From assembly GCF_019492185.1 (NCBI RefSeq), contig NZ_JAICCF010000002.1, positions 248,001 through 312,000 on the forward strand: a stretch of 64,000 bases of DNA. Reading direction: 5' to 3'. Origin of the DNA: Chitinophaga rhizophila. Its GTDB lineage: Bacteria > Bacteroidota > Bacteroidia > Chitinophagales > Chitinophagaceae. Position 1 is the stretch's first letter, and each line of letters starts with the position of its first letter. A program made the translations under genes and the position numbers. Positions 49,092 to 58,209 of this stretch are shown in pieces. The notes beneath the pieces were generated by a model. It was given only the letters and a program-made list of their open reading frames with translations. It was not told the DNA's origin and did no database searches.

Positions 49092-49829
49092 TTACCAGGG
49101 ACTCACACGATCCTCAGCTGCTATATCTCTGCTGAAGTACTTTCCTGTTGGCCCATCAGCTCCAAGCATAGCATAAGGTGCTACGAAGGCTGCTGCATCT
49201 GCGGCTGTACCATTGCCCGAATGGTGATTAAAGTCAGTAGCTGTATAACCAGGATCGACAATGTTCACCTTAAATCCTTTTTCCTTCAACTCTACAAACA
49301 AGGCTTGTGTATACGCATTCAATGCCGTTTTAGATGGACCATAGGCGGCTGTTTTTGCGCCGTAATATACCCAGGACGAATCGTCATGTAATGTCAATGA
49401 TGCCAGGCCGGATGTTATATTAACAATGACCGGCTGCTTGCTCTGTTGCAGCAGCTCCAGGAAGATCTGCGTTACTGTTATAGTCCCGAAGAAGTTAGTA
49501 TCAAATACCTCGCGGATGTCAGCTACCGGCATTGTCGTTGCCGGCTGCGGGAACGTACCGAGGATACCGGCATTATTAACCAGTACGTCCAGACTTCCTG
49601 TTTCCTGTGCGATGAACTGCTTTGCTGCTTGTACGGAGGACGGGTCAGTAACATCCAGGTGTACCGGTATAATATTATTAACGCCGGCTGCTTGTAACTG
49701 TGCAACGGCGGCCTTTCCCTTCTGCTCATCTCTGGCACCCAGGAAAACCTTGTAACCGTTCTGTGCCAGTATTTTTGCGGTTTCAAAACCGATACTTTTA
49801 TTTGCTCCTGTAACTAATGCTGTTCTCAT
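49092..49829 (-). CDS. Short-chain dehydrogenase/reductase
   Basis: A 245-residue classical SDR: cofactor motif TGANKSIG (residues 7-14), NNAG near residue 90, a Ser in NITSGLASL, and the catalytic YxxxK in YGPSKTALN near residue 163, followed by VDPGYTATDFN. It is an NAD(P)-dependent oxidoreductase of unknown substrate. It is alone on its strand between the sigma operon and the divergent hybrid regulator. An 18-bp perfect palindrome lies 91 bp upstream of its start. Confidence 0.92.
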   Translation of the reverse strand: MRTALVTGANKSIGFETAKILAQNGYKVFLGARDEQKGKAAVAQLQAAGVNNIIPVHLDVTDPSSVQAAKQFIAQETGSLDVLVNNAGILGTFPQPATTMPVADIREVFDTNFFGTITVTQIFLELLQQSKQPVIVNITSGLASLTLHDDSSWVYYGAKTAAYGPSKTALNAYTQALFVELKEKGFKVNIVDPGYTATDFNHHSGNGTAADAAAFVAPYAMLGADGPTGKYFSRDIAAEDRVSPW

Positions 49830-49920
49830 AATTATATTAGTTATTTGTTTATTTATGGAACTGCTTCATGCATATTCCCTGTTTCGACATGACAAAGGTG
49901 GGAGCTGCCGGGCACATAAT

Positions 49921-49938
49921 ATTTGCCAAATGGCAAAT
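49921..49938. promoter_or_regulatory. 18-bp perfect palindrome, operator candidate
   Basis: ATTTGCCA-AA-TGGCAAAT is a perfect inverted repeat of 8-bp arms with a 2-bp centre. It lies in the 232-bp gap between the divergent dehydrogenase (start 49829) and hybrid regulator (start 50062) genes, where a dimeric repressor or activator could act on either. No obvious cognate regulator gene lies beside it. Confidence 0.5.
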
Positions 49939-50061
49939 GTTGTTACCAATTTCGACCCCTGTTGCTGGTTTTACAGTCACAGGTGATATTTTACTATCTT
50001 AATAACTGCGAAATTCCACGTCTTTTACAATTCACACGTTAACAACTAATGAATTACTGCC

Positions 50062-53000
50062 ATGCCAAATCGGAGTATTTTCATTCTTACTTTCCTGGCC
50101 CTGTTATCTTTAAGAGGCATTTCGCAGATTAAAAGCGTTATCAGCCACTATGGTACATCTGACGGACTATCCGACAGCCGCGTACGTTGCATTATTAAAG
50201 ACAGTGAAGGATTTATGTGGATCGGTACCTGGGCAGGTATTAACCGGTTTGACGGACATAACTTCGTCTCTTTTAAAGCCTCCCCTGGCGATCATTCGGA
50301 ACTCAGGAACAACAGGATTAATCAGATCGTAGATGGCGGGCCGCCGTTCCTGTGGGTAACCGCCTATGATAACCAGGTATACCGGTTTGATAAAAGTACG
50401 CAGCAGTTCCTCTCCTTGTCTACATTGCTCAATGACAACAAATTGAACGACATCCGGTTTTCCGCTATTCTTTATGCTGATAGTAACGCTGTCTGGTTGG
50501 AAAGCGAAGACCATGGGCTATTCCTGATACATCATCCTGCACGCCGGCCTACAACATATACCCAGTTCTCTGCCGGCATGACCTATGCCAACAGCCTGCC
50601 TGCCAATAAAATCCTATTCTCTAAAAAGGACAGGCAGCAAAACCTGTGGGTCAGCACAACAGAAGGGCTCTGCCTGCTTACGTTACAACCTGATGGCAGC
50701 TACCGGCGCAATCGGTTAACGCTTCCACTCCCACTGACCTGTACCGGCTTCGCAGAAAATGATGATCACTATTACCTGAGCACCAAAGAAGGATACCTGC
50801 TGGTCATCCACCGTAATACCTTGTCCTGTGAGCCTATCAGCATAGCCGGCGGACCATTGAATGATGTGCTGCTTTCCAGGCAAACCGGCTTGTTATACTT
50901 CAGTACTGCTTCGGGCGCTGTAATCTCCTTCTCTCCTGCTACCCTGGTGATCAATTTCCGTCAACAGGTGTCAGACCTCCCGGTACATACCCTTTACGAG
51001 GACAAACGAGGCGTTCTATGGATAGAACCGGAGAAGAATGGCGTAATCAGGTATGCACCCGCAGAACAGCTGGTAAACCACTTTAAACAGCAGAATTATG
51101 CTAACTACCTCCGTGCTTCTAAAGATTATGCGGTTTGGGAGGACAACCAGGGCATCGTATGGGTATATATGAAGGGCTGCGGATTTGGCTATTATGACAA
51201 CAAAAAGGGGATCCTCGAATATTTCCACAATAACCCGGCGGATCCCGGCAGGCGCTTCTCTAATATGATCACCACCTGGTACTATGACACCACCGGTGTA
51301 CTCTGGCTGAGCACAGAAGACTGGGGCCTGGAAAAGATCGTCTTTCAGCAGAATGACTTCCGGCAAACATTACTCGCTGAAGATACAAAGCATAGCCCAC
51401 AGAATGGCGTGCGAGGCCTGCTGACTGATCATGCTGACCGGTGCTGGATTGGCACCAAAGCGGGCCATCTGTTTATTACTGATAAAGATCACTTGCTGCA
51501 AAACGTATTTGAGAATCCATTGGCCCTGAAACATGGCGTGTACTGCATGATGGAAGATCGTCATCAACAGGTATGGCTGGGTACTAAGTCTGATGGGTTA
51601 TACAAAGCACAACCCCTAAACAAAACATACACCCGCTATCGGCTATCACACTATGGCGCACACACCACTGCTGTCTATTCCCTACTGGAAGACAGTAAAG
51701 GCAGAATATGGGCAGGCACTTACGGAGACGGTCTGCTGCTTATTAATACCAGTACCACACAACAGTCGTTTACGCCCGTACAGCATATTTTCAGGAACTA
51801 TCCCGAGGGTAACTTCTCGAAAGTAAGATGTCTGCAGGAAGACAAATGGGGCAACGTGTGGGTAGGTACTACGGAAGGACTGCTGATCTTTCATCCGGAC
51901 CAGGCAGCAACCGGCAATCGCTTCAAAGTGTATAAAAAGCAGCCGGGCGAAACCAAAAGTATCGGTGGTAATGACATTCAATACATCTTCAGGGATGTAA
52001 CAGATACCATGTGGATCTGTACTTCTTCCGGCGGCATCAGCAAAGCCATCACCAGCAATCCTTTACAGGATATCAGGTTTGATAATTACTCGGTCAGAAA
52101 TGGCTTGTCCGGAGATTATGTACTCAGCTGCGTTGCAGATAACGACCAGAATATCTGGCTAACGACACAAAGCGGTATTTCCAAACTTAACCGGCAGACG
52201 CATAAAATACAGAACTTCGGTTTATATGATGGATTGTCTAATGTCTTTTTCTCCGAAGCATCCTGTACGCGCCTGTCTACCGGAGCAATCATTTTCGGAT
52301 CTAACGAGGGATACTGGTCATTTATGCCGCAGCAGATCGGTACAAGGAAAATAAATGCGCCACTTGCATTCACTAATATCCAGGTTAACAACCGTGATAT
52401 CTTACCGGCGGATTCGCTGCTTACAACCTATTCCCATGGATTACAGGAACTAAGATTGCCACACGATCAGAACACCATCACTATTGACTTTGCCGTGCTG
52501 GATTACCGGCTGGGAGAACGAGAGGACTATCTGTACCGGCTGAAAGGCTTTGACAGATCCTGGAAGGTCAGTAAGGGGCAGCGACGGATAACCTACACCA
52601 GCCTGCCTCCCGGGCATTACCGGTTTGAGGTTAAAAGTCAGACGGAATATTTATATCTAAATACGCCGGAACGCAGTTTGCCCATCACTATTCTTGCACC
52701 TATCTGGAAAACGCCGGGAGCCTATGTCATCTATTTTCTGCTAACTGCCATAGTGTTATTCATCATTGTGCGAACAGGCACGACACTACTACAATTAAAA
52801 CAACGGATTACAGTTGAACGAAAACTAACTGACCTGAGACAGGACTATCTCTCTCAAGTATCTCATGAGCTGCGTACCCCTCTCACGCTGATTATCCATC
52901 CTGCTGAAGAGATACTGCGAAAGGAACAACTCTCCACCCAGGGAGCTGCCTTTATGCAGGATGCGCTAAAGAACACCAGCCGGATGGTGCACTTTGTGAA

Positions 53001-53727
53001 CAGGTTACTAAACCTCCGGAAAACAGAAAGCGGCAGCGCTAACCTGAGACTCTCGAACATAGCTATGCTGCCCTTCCTTGACAATATCATTCATCACTTC
53101 CGTGAAACTATCCGCAAACGGCATATCTCAATTACGGTCTCTACAGATGTACCGGAACCTGTCATTTCTGCTGATGCAGACAAGCTCGATACGGTATTGT
53201 ACAATCTGTTAGGAAATGCAATTAAGTTTTCTCCGGATCATTCCGATATCAACATTGAAATGACTACTGATGACAAAAAGACCTTATGCCTGAAAATTGT
53301 GGATAACAGAAAAGACAATGAGGCATTGTCTGCTGGTGAAGTTACCGACGGGTTGCCCTTGCAGAAAGATACTGTTACCGATCATGACCGTGAATTTCTG
53401 GAACGGATCATCCATATTGTAGATGAGAAAATGTCTGACAGCGATTTTAACCTGGATGATGTAGCGGATGCTATCGCGATGAGTCGTTCTGCCTTTTATA
53501 AAAAGTTCAAGAGTCTGACAAACACTGCCCCGGTGGAATTTGTCAGGGAGACCCGGTTGAATAAAGCCCGCCAGCTATTTGACGCAGGAGAAGAGAACAT
53601 TTCTGGCGTTGCGTATACTGTAGGGTTCAGTAATCCGAAGTATTTCAGTACCTGTTTTAAAAACCGCTTTGGCCAAACGCCTTCTGAATATCTGCGCAGC
53701 CCGGAAAAGGATACCGGTAACAGTTAA
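50062..53727 (+). CDS. Hybrid sensor/AraC-type regulator with degenerate kinase core and no receiver domain
   Basis: A 1221-residue inner-membrane regulator. In order: signal peptide; two-component-regulator propeller repeats over about residues 25-790 (for example GFMWIGTWAGINRFDG and GNVWVGTTEGLL); Y_Y_Y domain near 795-860; membrane helix near 886-906; HisKA with SHELRTPL (His935); the start of a histidine-kinase ATPase domain with N-box NLLGNAIKFS (1048-1057); then KIVDNRKDNEAL (near 1079-1090), where the G1 box DxGxGI is lost; then, with no G2 box and no receiver domain, an AraC-type HTH from about 1114 to 1214. Usual members are longer and have the intact ATPase and a receiver. The frame is open throughout. 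It probably senses an oligosaccharide outside the cytoplasm and controls the pectinase genes that follow it. Confidence 0.9.
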   Translation: MPNRSIFILTFLALLSLRGISQIKSVISHYGTSDGLSDSRVRCIIKDSEGFMWIGTWAGINRFDGHNFVSFKASPGDHSELRNNRINQIVDGGPPFLWVTAYDNQVYRFDKSTQQFLSLSTLLNDNKLNDIRFSAILYADSNAVWLESEDHGLFLIHHPARRPTTYTQFSAGMTYANSLPANKILFSKKDRQQNLWVSTTEGLCLLTLQPDGSYRRNRLTLPLPLTCTGFAENDDHYYLSTKEGYLLVIHRNTLSCEPISIAGGPLNDVLLSRQTGLLYFSTASGAVISFSPATLVINFRQQVSDLPVHTLYEDKRGVLWIEPEKNGVIRYAPAEQLVNHFKQQNYANYLRASKDYAVWEDNQGIVWVYMKGCGFGYYDNKKGILEYFHNNPADPGRRFSNMITTWYYDTTGVLWLSTEDWGLEKIVFQQNDFRQTLLAEDTKHSPQNGVRGLLTDHADRCWIGTKAGHLFITDKDHLLQNVFENPLALKHGVYCMMEDRHQQVWLGTKSDGLYKAQPLNKTYTRYRLSHYGAHTTAVYSLLEDSKGRIWAGTYGDGLLLINTSTTQQSFTPVQHIFRNYPEGNFSKVRCLQEDKWGNVWVGTTEGLLIFHPDQAATGNRFKVYKKQPGETKSIGGNDIQYIFRDVTDTMWICTSSGGISKAITSNPLQDIRFDNYSVRNGLSGDYVLSCVADNDQNIWLTTQSGISKLNRQTHKIQNFGLYDGLSNVFFSEASCTRLSTGAIIFGSNEGYWSFMPQQIGTRKINAPLAFTNIQVNNRDILPADSLLTTYSHGLQELRLPHDQNTITIDFAVLDYRLGEREDYLYRLKGFDRSWKVSKGQRRITYTSLPPGHYRFEVKSQTEYLYLNTPERSLPITILAPIWKTPGAYVIYFLLTAIVLFIIVRTGTTLLQLKQRITVERKLTDLRQDYLSQVSHELRTPLTLIIHPAEEILRKEQLSTQGAAFMQDALKNTSRMVHFVNRLLNLRKTESGSANLRLSNIAMLPFLDNIIHHFRETIRKRHISITVSTDVPEPVISADADKLDTVLYNLLGNAIKFSPDHSDINIEMTTDDKKTLCLKIVDNRKDNEALSAGEVTDGLPLQKDTVTDHDREFLERIIHIVDEKMSDSDFNLDDVADAIAMSRSAFYKKFKSLTNTAPVEFVRETRLNKARQLFDAGEENISGVAYTVGFSNPKYFSTCFKNRFGQTPSEYLRSPEKDTGNS

Positions 53728-53763
53728 AAAATGGCTATCCACAGGTTCAAAAATCAGTATTAC

Positions 53764-53795
53764 CAGTTTTTAGACCCATTCTGATCAGTTTTTGT
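53764..53795 (+). promoter_or_regulatory. 22-bp-period direct repeat upstream of the pectate lyase operon
   Basis: CAGTTTTTAG at 53764-53773 and CAGTTTTTGT at 53786-53795 form a direct repeat with starts 22 bp apart (about two helical turns). AraC-type regulators of this class commonly bind such tandem sites, and the adjacent hybrid regulator is the obvious candidate. The site is just upstream of a promoter-like element. Confidence 0.45.
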
Positions 53796-53826
53796 ACGTC
53801 ACTGCATCCGGCAAAAAATACATTTG
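53791..53826 (+). promoter_or_regulatory. Bacteroidota-type promoter candidate for the pectate lyase operon
   Basis: TACATTTG at 53819-53826 fits the -7 consensus TAnnTTTG. A TTTG at 53791-53794 could be the -33 element, but the 24-bp spacing is longer than the usual 19-20 bp, which suggests an activator-dependent promoter. The start codon is 40 bp further on. Confidence 0.45.
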
Positions 53827-53866
53827 CCGCCGTAGACTTTTTACTCATCCACAATTCTGAAAAACT

Positions 53867-54913
53867 ATGAAAACAAAAACGCGTATGCATTTCTTCCGGC
53901 ACCTATGCCATTACCAGCTATGGGCTCTCTGTGTATCCTTTTTCGCCTTATGCGTATTTTCATCCTGCTCAAAGTCGGAAGTTGCCGGCAAAGTATCCAC
54001 ATCCGATGCCATTGCCAGTGTTACAACAGCGGCGGCAGCAGCAGCCCTCCCCGGCCAGACAGGCTATTGTAATGTCAACGGCTCGACTACAGGAGGCGGT
54101 GCTGGTCCGACGGTGACTGTCAGCAACCTGAATGATTTCAGGACCTATGCTACATCTTCCTCTCCTTATGTGATTCGCGTATCCGGCAGCATCAATCTGA
54201 ATGGCCGCGTGGCAATTGCTTCCAACAAGACGATACAGGGTGTTAACGCCAGCGCAAGGATCACCGGGAATATCTACATCGCCAACGGCACAACCAATGT
54301 CATTATCAGCAATCTCAACATCACTAATCCTGACGGCGATGGTATCACTATCCGGAACGGTAACCATGTATGGGTAGATCATTGTGCTATATTTGACTGT
54401 TCCGATGGTCTGGCTGACATCAATAACCAGTCTGATTACATTACAGTGTCGTGGTGTAAGTTCTATTATGTGAATCAGACTGCCCACCGCTTCACTATGA
54501 TACTGGGCAGTGTCGGCGCAGAAGTAGACGGTAAGTTACACGTTACGCTGCATCATAACTGGTGGGGCGCAAAATGCGACCAGCGTATGCCTTCCGGCAC
54601 GCAGGGCAATGCGCATCTGTATAACAATTATTTCTCCTGCGAAGGTAACTCCTATGCGTCTGACGCACGCGCAGGTTCCTTCTGGTATAGTGATTACAAT
54701 TATTACCAGAAGGTGAATAATCCCCTCTCTGAACAGCTTGGCGGAAAGATCCGGGTGGTTGGCAATATCTATAACCAATGTACCGGCAAAATCACCAAAG
54801 GAGAAACGACTACTGTCGCTCCCCCACCGTATAATTATGCAATCACGCCTGCACAGGATGTACCTGCTGTGGTAATGAACGGCGCTGGCCCAAGAGCAAC
54901 CCCTACTTTCTGA
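53867..54913 (+). CDS. Pectate lyase, PL1-type lipoprotein
   Basis: A 348-residue protein with a lipoprotein signal (FALCVFSSCSK, Cys near residue 34). The PL1 motifs are clear: VWVDHCAIFDCSDGLADI near residue 168 (the family's WiDH and calcium-binding part) and RMPSGTQGNAHLYNNYF near 239 (catalytic Arg and the NNYF ladder). It cuts homogalacturonan by beta-elimination, probably at the cell surface. It differs in length and sequence from the pectate lyase on the minus strand. The next gene starts 17 bp later, so the two form an operon behind the hybrid regulator. Confidence 0.92.
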   Translation: MKTKTRMHFFRHLCHYQLWALCVSFFALCVFSSCSKSEVAGKVSTSDAIASVTTAAAAAALPGQTGYCNVNGSTTGGGAGPTVTVSNLNDFRTYATSSSPYVIRVSGSINLNGRVAIASNKTIQGVNASARITGNIYIANGTTNVIISNLNITNPDGDGITIRNGNHVWVDHCAIFDCSDGLADINNQSDYITVSWCKFYYVNQTAHRFTMILGSVGAEVDGKLHVTLHHNWWGAKCDQRMPSGTQGNAHLYNNYFSCEGNSYASDARAGSFWYSDYNYYQKVNNPLSEQLGGKIRVVGNIYNQCTGKITKGETTTVAPPPYNYAITPAQDVPAVVMNGAGPRATPTF

Positions 54914-54930
54914 TATTTTAAATTCCACAT

Positions 54931-56001
54931 ATGAAAAACACAATCACATCCGCCTTACTGGCGCTGACCTTTTTTGCCTGCACGAAAGCAGACATTACTG
55001 CCGATCAGGCATTACCTGCAGGTGGCACAATTGCTCAAACTCCCTCCGCAGTAGTTGCTTACAACATTGTAGTTGCCAAAGACGGTTCCGGCAATTACAG
55101 TTCTGTACAACAGGCATTTAATGCAGTGCCTAACAACAGCAGTTCCCGCACGGTCATCTTCATCAAAAATGGTGTATATAAAGAAGTGTTGACACTGGAA
55201 TCTGGCAAAAAGAATGTCACTGTTATCGGAGAAAGCGTAAATGGCGTCAAACTGACCTATGACAACTATGCCAGTAAGATCAATCCTGCCACTGGTGCTG
55301 CCTATGGTACCAGTGGATCTTCCAGTACATTTATCAGAGCTGAAGGTTTTTATGCGGTGAATGTTACATTTGAAAACTCGTCTGGTCCTGTAGGGCAAGC
55401 CCTCGCGATCTACATCTCGGGAGACAAAGCTGTTTTCAACAATTGCCGTTTCCTGGGCAGACAAGACACTTATTATGGCGGCAACTGCCGGCAATATCTC
55501 AGGAACTGTTACCTGGAAGGTACGACTGACTTTATCTTTGGCCCCGCCACTGCCGTCTTTGAAAGCTGTAAATTGTACAGCTATGGCGGTTCAGCTATCA
55601 CAGCCGCCTCTACGGAAAGTTATGTACCTTATGGTTTTGTTTTCCTGAAGTGTAATATCTCAGGTGCTTCCGGCGCTTCCACAGATCTCGGCAGACCCTG
55701 GAGACCTTACGCAGCTGTGAGCTATCAGAACACGGCTATGAGCGCGGTGATTAAACCGGCAGGCTGGAATAACTGGGGCAATGCTGCTAATGAAGCAACT
55801 GCCAGGTATTCCGAGTACCGCAACAATGGCAACGGATCGAATATCAATGCCCGTCCTTCCTGGATCAAACGTCTGACAGATGCCGAGGCACAACAATATA
55901 CAGTGAAGAACATCCTGAAGACAAAGTATACAAACCCGGTTACGACTGACAACTGGGATCCTGGCGTAGTAATCAGCCAAACAGGCGCACCTGTTAATTA
56001 G
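54931..56001 (+). CDS. Pectin methylesterase (CE8 family), probable lipoprotein
   Basis: A 356-residue protein with an N-terminal lipoprotein-like signal (LALTFFACTKAD, Cys near residue 17). It has the CE8 motifs GSGNYSSVQQAF near residue 51, GRQDTYY near 176 (Asp), TDFIFGPATA near 198 (Asp) and LGRPWRPY near 252 (Arg). It de-esterifies pectin for the pectate lyase encoded 17 bp upstream. It is clearly related to the methylesterase of the minus-strand operon but differs in its longer N-terminus and C-terminal tail. Confidence 0.93.
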   Translation: MKNTITSALLALTFFACTKADITADQALPAGGTIAQTPSAVVAYNIVVAKDGSGNYSSVQQAFNAVPNNSSSRTVIFIKNGVYKEVLTLESGKKNVTVIGESVNGVKLTYDNYASKINPATGAAYGTSGSSSTFIRAEGFYAVNVTFENSSGPVGQALAIYISGDKAVFNNCRFLGRQDTYYGGNCRQYLRNCYLEGTTDFIFGPATAVFESCKLYSYGGSAITAASTESYVPYGFVFLKCNISGASGASTDLGRPWRPYAAVSYQNTAMSAVIKPAGWNNWGNAANEATARYSEYRNNGNGSNINARPSWIKRLTDAEAQQYTVKNILKTKYTNPVTTDNWDPGVVISQTGAPVN

Positions 56002-56042
56002 GTAGGTGTCCAGGTTAAAATCGGGAATAACAATATAAGAAA

Positions 56043-56083
56043 ACGAAGACACGCCATTCATACATTGATATGCGTGTCTTCGT
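56043..56083. terminator. Bidirectional terminator between convergent genes
   Basis: A perfect 12-bp stem (56043-56054 with 56072-56083, core CGAAGACACGC / GCGTGTCTTCG) with a 17-nt loop lies between the methylesterase (plus) and the outer-membrane protein (minus). An A-rich left flank and a T-rich right flank fit termination from both sides. Confidence 0.8.
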
Positions 56084-56085
56084 CT

Positions 56086-56841
56086 TTAATGAATCCGGAA
56101 TGCGAGTCCCGCGTTACCGAAATAATTACTTTCTTTAGTAAACAGTGTATGTCCCATGGCGAGATATACTACCCAATCCGGGGTGATATGATATAGTATG
56201 CCACCATCAGCATTATGTAGCGGACTATCACCGGGTGCATATTGCGCAAAGTATTCACCAAAGACGGAGATCCGTTCTGACAATTCATATTTCAGATCTC
56301 CGCTTACCTGCCATATCCATTCTTTCTCAAATGCTTCCTGTTTATAGGTGCCGTTAGCAGTGGCCGTTAACTTATCAAATTCTTTTTCGATGACGAGTGT
56401 TGCTGATGGCGACCAATAGCCGTAGTTACCCTTGTGTGAAGTCAATGGCAAATGCAGGTAACCTATCAGTGCTATGTCGGGTAGGTTGCGCTTATCTTTG
56501 AGTACCGCTATTTTAGTACTGAGCGCCAGCGGATATTGTCCCTGAGTGGTTTCAGAAATGAACAGATCTCTTTCCTGTCCTTGTTCCACAAGGAGTCTTG
56601 CTTCTACTTTTTTCGTCAATCCGTAACGTAACAGGGACGATGATATGAGTGCTTTTTCTCCGGTGCTGAACTTATTATAATAAAACTCTGTCTCAAACTG
56701 GATGCTTTTAGGATCGATGACGGTGGCACCGTCTGTCTGGTCCGGGCGGTCGGTATTAATCTTATCCTGCGCCCGGGCGAATGTACTTATACACAGGAGG
56801 ATAAGCGCCTGAAAAATAGTTGTCTTAATGGAGGAAATCAT
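56086..56841 (-). CDS. Putative outer-membrane protein of the phenol-MetA-degradation type
   Basis: A 251-residue protein with a signal peptide (TFARAQDKINTDRPDQTD). The start TDRPDQTDG, the repeated aromatic beta-strand pattern and the C-terminal NYFGNAGLAFRIH fit the family annotated as putative MetA-pathway of phenol degradation, whose members are predicted small beta-barrels of unknown substrate. Whether it has any link to pectin use is not known. It converges on the methylesterase gene. Confidence 0.75.
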   Translation of the reverse strand: MISSIKTTIFQALILLCISTFARAQDKINTDRPDQTDGATVIDPKSIQFETEFYYNKFSTGEKALISSSLLRYGLTKKVEARLLVEQGQERDLFISETTQGQYPLALSTKIAVLKDKRNLPDIALIGYLHLPLTSHKGNYGYWSPSATLVIEKEFDKLTATANGTYKQEAFEKEWIWQVSGDLKYELSERISVFGEYFAQYAPGDSPLHNADGGILYHITPDWVVYLAMGHTLFTKESNYFGNAGLAFRIH

Positions 56842-56921
56842 CTATCTGGTTATTTAATCAACGTCATTGGTAATCAATCGGTGTGCCAGACGCTACTAAT
56901 GATCGTGAATAATCAATAGCG

Positions 56922-56970
56922 AGGCCGGAGTTAGTCAGTGCGTAATACTTACTGAAAACCGCTCCGGCCT
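56922..56970 (-). terminator. Stem-loop, possible terminator
   Basis: AGGCCGGAG (56922-56930) pairs perfectly with CTCCGGCCT (56962-56970), with an inner 5-bp pairing TCAGT/ACTGA (935-939 with 951-955 of the 56 kb range). It lies after the stop of the gene at 57046. There is no clear T-run, so termination is uncertain. Confidence 0.35.
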
Positions 56971-57045
56971 GCCATTGAAAACTGCCTTTCCGGTCAGTTT
57001 ATGGAATATCGGGACCTTATGTCCTGATAATTATTACCCAATATG

Positions 57046-57423
57046 TCAAAGAACTGGCTCCACTGATTCCTGCTGGTTACCGTGGCTATCTGTTGCCAGA
57101 ATCAGCACTTTAGTACCTGGAAAATCAGGGTTACGAATAACTGCGTGATAGTTCCACAGACCACTGCTGCTGCGCGTGGCGGGACCTGACTCCAGCAATT
57201 TGCCATCGACGCACAGGATACTGACCTTAACGCTTTCAGCATTCCTGACGATCATATAGATCACATCATTGATGGCGCCCCGGTAGTAATCGGTAATGAC
57301 AAAATTGATACTTAACCGGGCCTTGGCTGCAGCGGTGCTCCGCTTGCCGGCACGCGTTGCAACTCCTTTGACGAATTGGGCCATTCCAGGATTATTGAAT
57401 AATCTGTATTTGGCTATCCGCAT
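57046..57423 (-). CDS. Small uncharacterised protein, C-terminal-domain paralogue
   Basis: A 125-residue protein of unknown function. The last about 80 residues (SVKVSILCVDGKLLESGPA, then LWNYHAVIRN and ILATDSHGN) align with the C-terminal domain of the larger neighbour encoded at 57487 (same spacing: SVTVAIV, VLEQGDA, WIYTATA, VSATDLPGN), which reads as an Ig-like beta sandwich. Its N-terminus (MRIAKYRLFNNPGMAQF) is shorter and basic. There is no signal peptide. A strong terminator separates it from the upstream gene. Confidence 0.65.
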   Translation of the reverse strand: MRIAKYRLFNNPGMAQFVKGVATRAGKRSTAAAKARLSINFVITDYYRGAINDVIYMIVRNAESVKVSILCVDGKLLESGPATRSSSGLWNYHAVIRNPDFPGTKVLILATDSHGNQQESVEPVL

Positions 57424-57452
57424 CGTGCTTTCATTTAAACTGGTTTATAAAA

Positions 57453-57476
57453 GCGTCCCGGTATAACCCGGGACGC
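57453..57476 (-). terminator. Rho-independent terminator after the gene at 57487
   Basis: On the minus strand GCGTCCCGG pairs with CCGGGACGC around a 6-nt loop, and the stem is followed by TTTTATAAA. It would end transcription between the two small-protein genes or attenuate the second one. Confidence 0.75.
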
Positions 57477-57486
57477 GATGTTCCTA

Positions 57487-58056
57487 TTACGGGATGGTTA
57501 CCTCTTTCTCAGCGGTATTACCCGGTAAATCAGTCGCTGAAACAATTACGGTTGTTCTCGGGACTGCGGCATTGGCAGCGGTGGCAGTATAGATCCATGT
57601 ACGCCGGTCGTTGATATTTAACACAGCGTCTCCTTGTTCCAATACCACTCCGGCTTCAGACACGATGGCCACTGTTACGGACTGGGGCGTGATCACATCT
57701 CTTGCACGAATCAAGATTTTATCGCCTACTGCACCTTTGTATGCATCTGTGTCGATGTTATCGATCACCGGTGGTTTTACTGCATCTCTGAAGGCAGCAT
57801 TGTAAGCGGTTTGTCCGCCTTTGGCTGCTTTCTGATACAATGCCTTAGTTACAGGATCTTTTATTGCATTCTGCGCAAACAACGATGCTTTAATAAATTG
57901 TTCACGCACTTCCTGTTGCTCTTCCGTTGGCGGCGTTGTGTTTGGTCCGCGTTTTACGGCTACAATTGTCTTACCTTTTCTTACACGGAAGTTGATCTTT
58001 TTACCTACTGTACCGGATAAACCGTCTATGAATGGATTATATTTAACGATTGCCAT
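57487..58056 (-). CDS. Uncharacterised two-part protein of a Bacteroidota family
   Basis: The preferred start is ATG 58056 (MAIVKYNPFIDGLSGTVGKK), because that is where resemblance to relatives begins; an upstream ATG at 58098 would add 14 residues. The N-terminal part (about 1-95) has GTVGKKINFRVRKGKTIVA and then a helical stretch with KDPVTKALYQKA and YNAAFRDAV. The C-terminal part (about 100-189) is an Ig-like beta sandwich. I recall similar proteins in many Bacteroidota without a known function. The N-terminal part resembles the gene at 59093 and the C-terminal part the gene at 57046. A direct repeat lies 154-192 bp upstream of the start. Confidence 0.7.
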   Translation of the reverse strand: MAIVKYNPFIDGLSGTVGKKINFRVRKGKTIVAVKRGPNTTPPTEEQQEVREQFIKASLFAQNAIKDPVTKALYQKAAKGGQTAYNAAFRDAVKPPVIDNIDTDAYKGAVGDKILIRARDVITPQSVTVAIVSEAGVVLEQGDAVLNINDRRTWIYTATAANAAVPRTTVIVSATDLPGNTAEKEVTIP

Positions 58057-58209
58057 TGTGATTAAATTTAATGATGAAGAAATATGATGTACCCACAATC
58101 GGGATCACCAGGTAGGACTGCAGGCGTCTCTCTACTGTCCTGGACGCGGCCCTGTTGATCACGTTTGCTGATACAATATTAGGATGATTATGCGCTCAAA
58201 TTTGAACGA

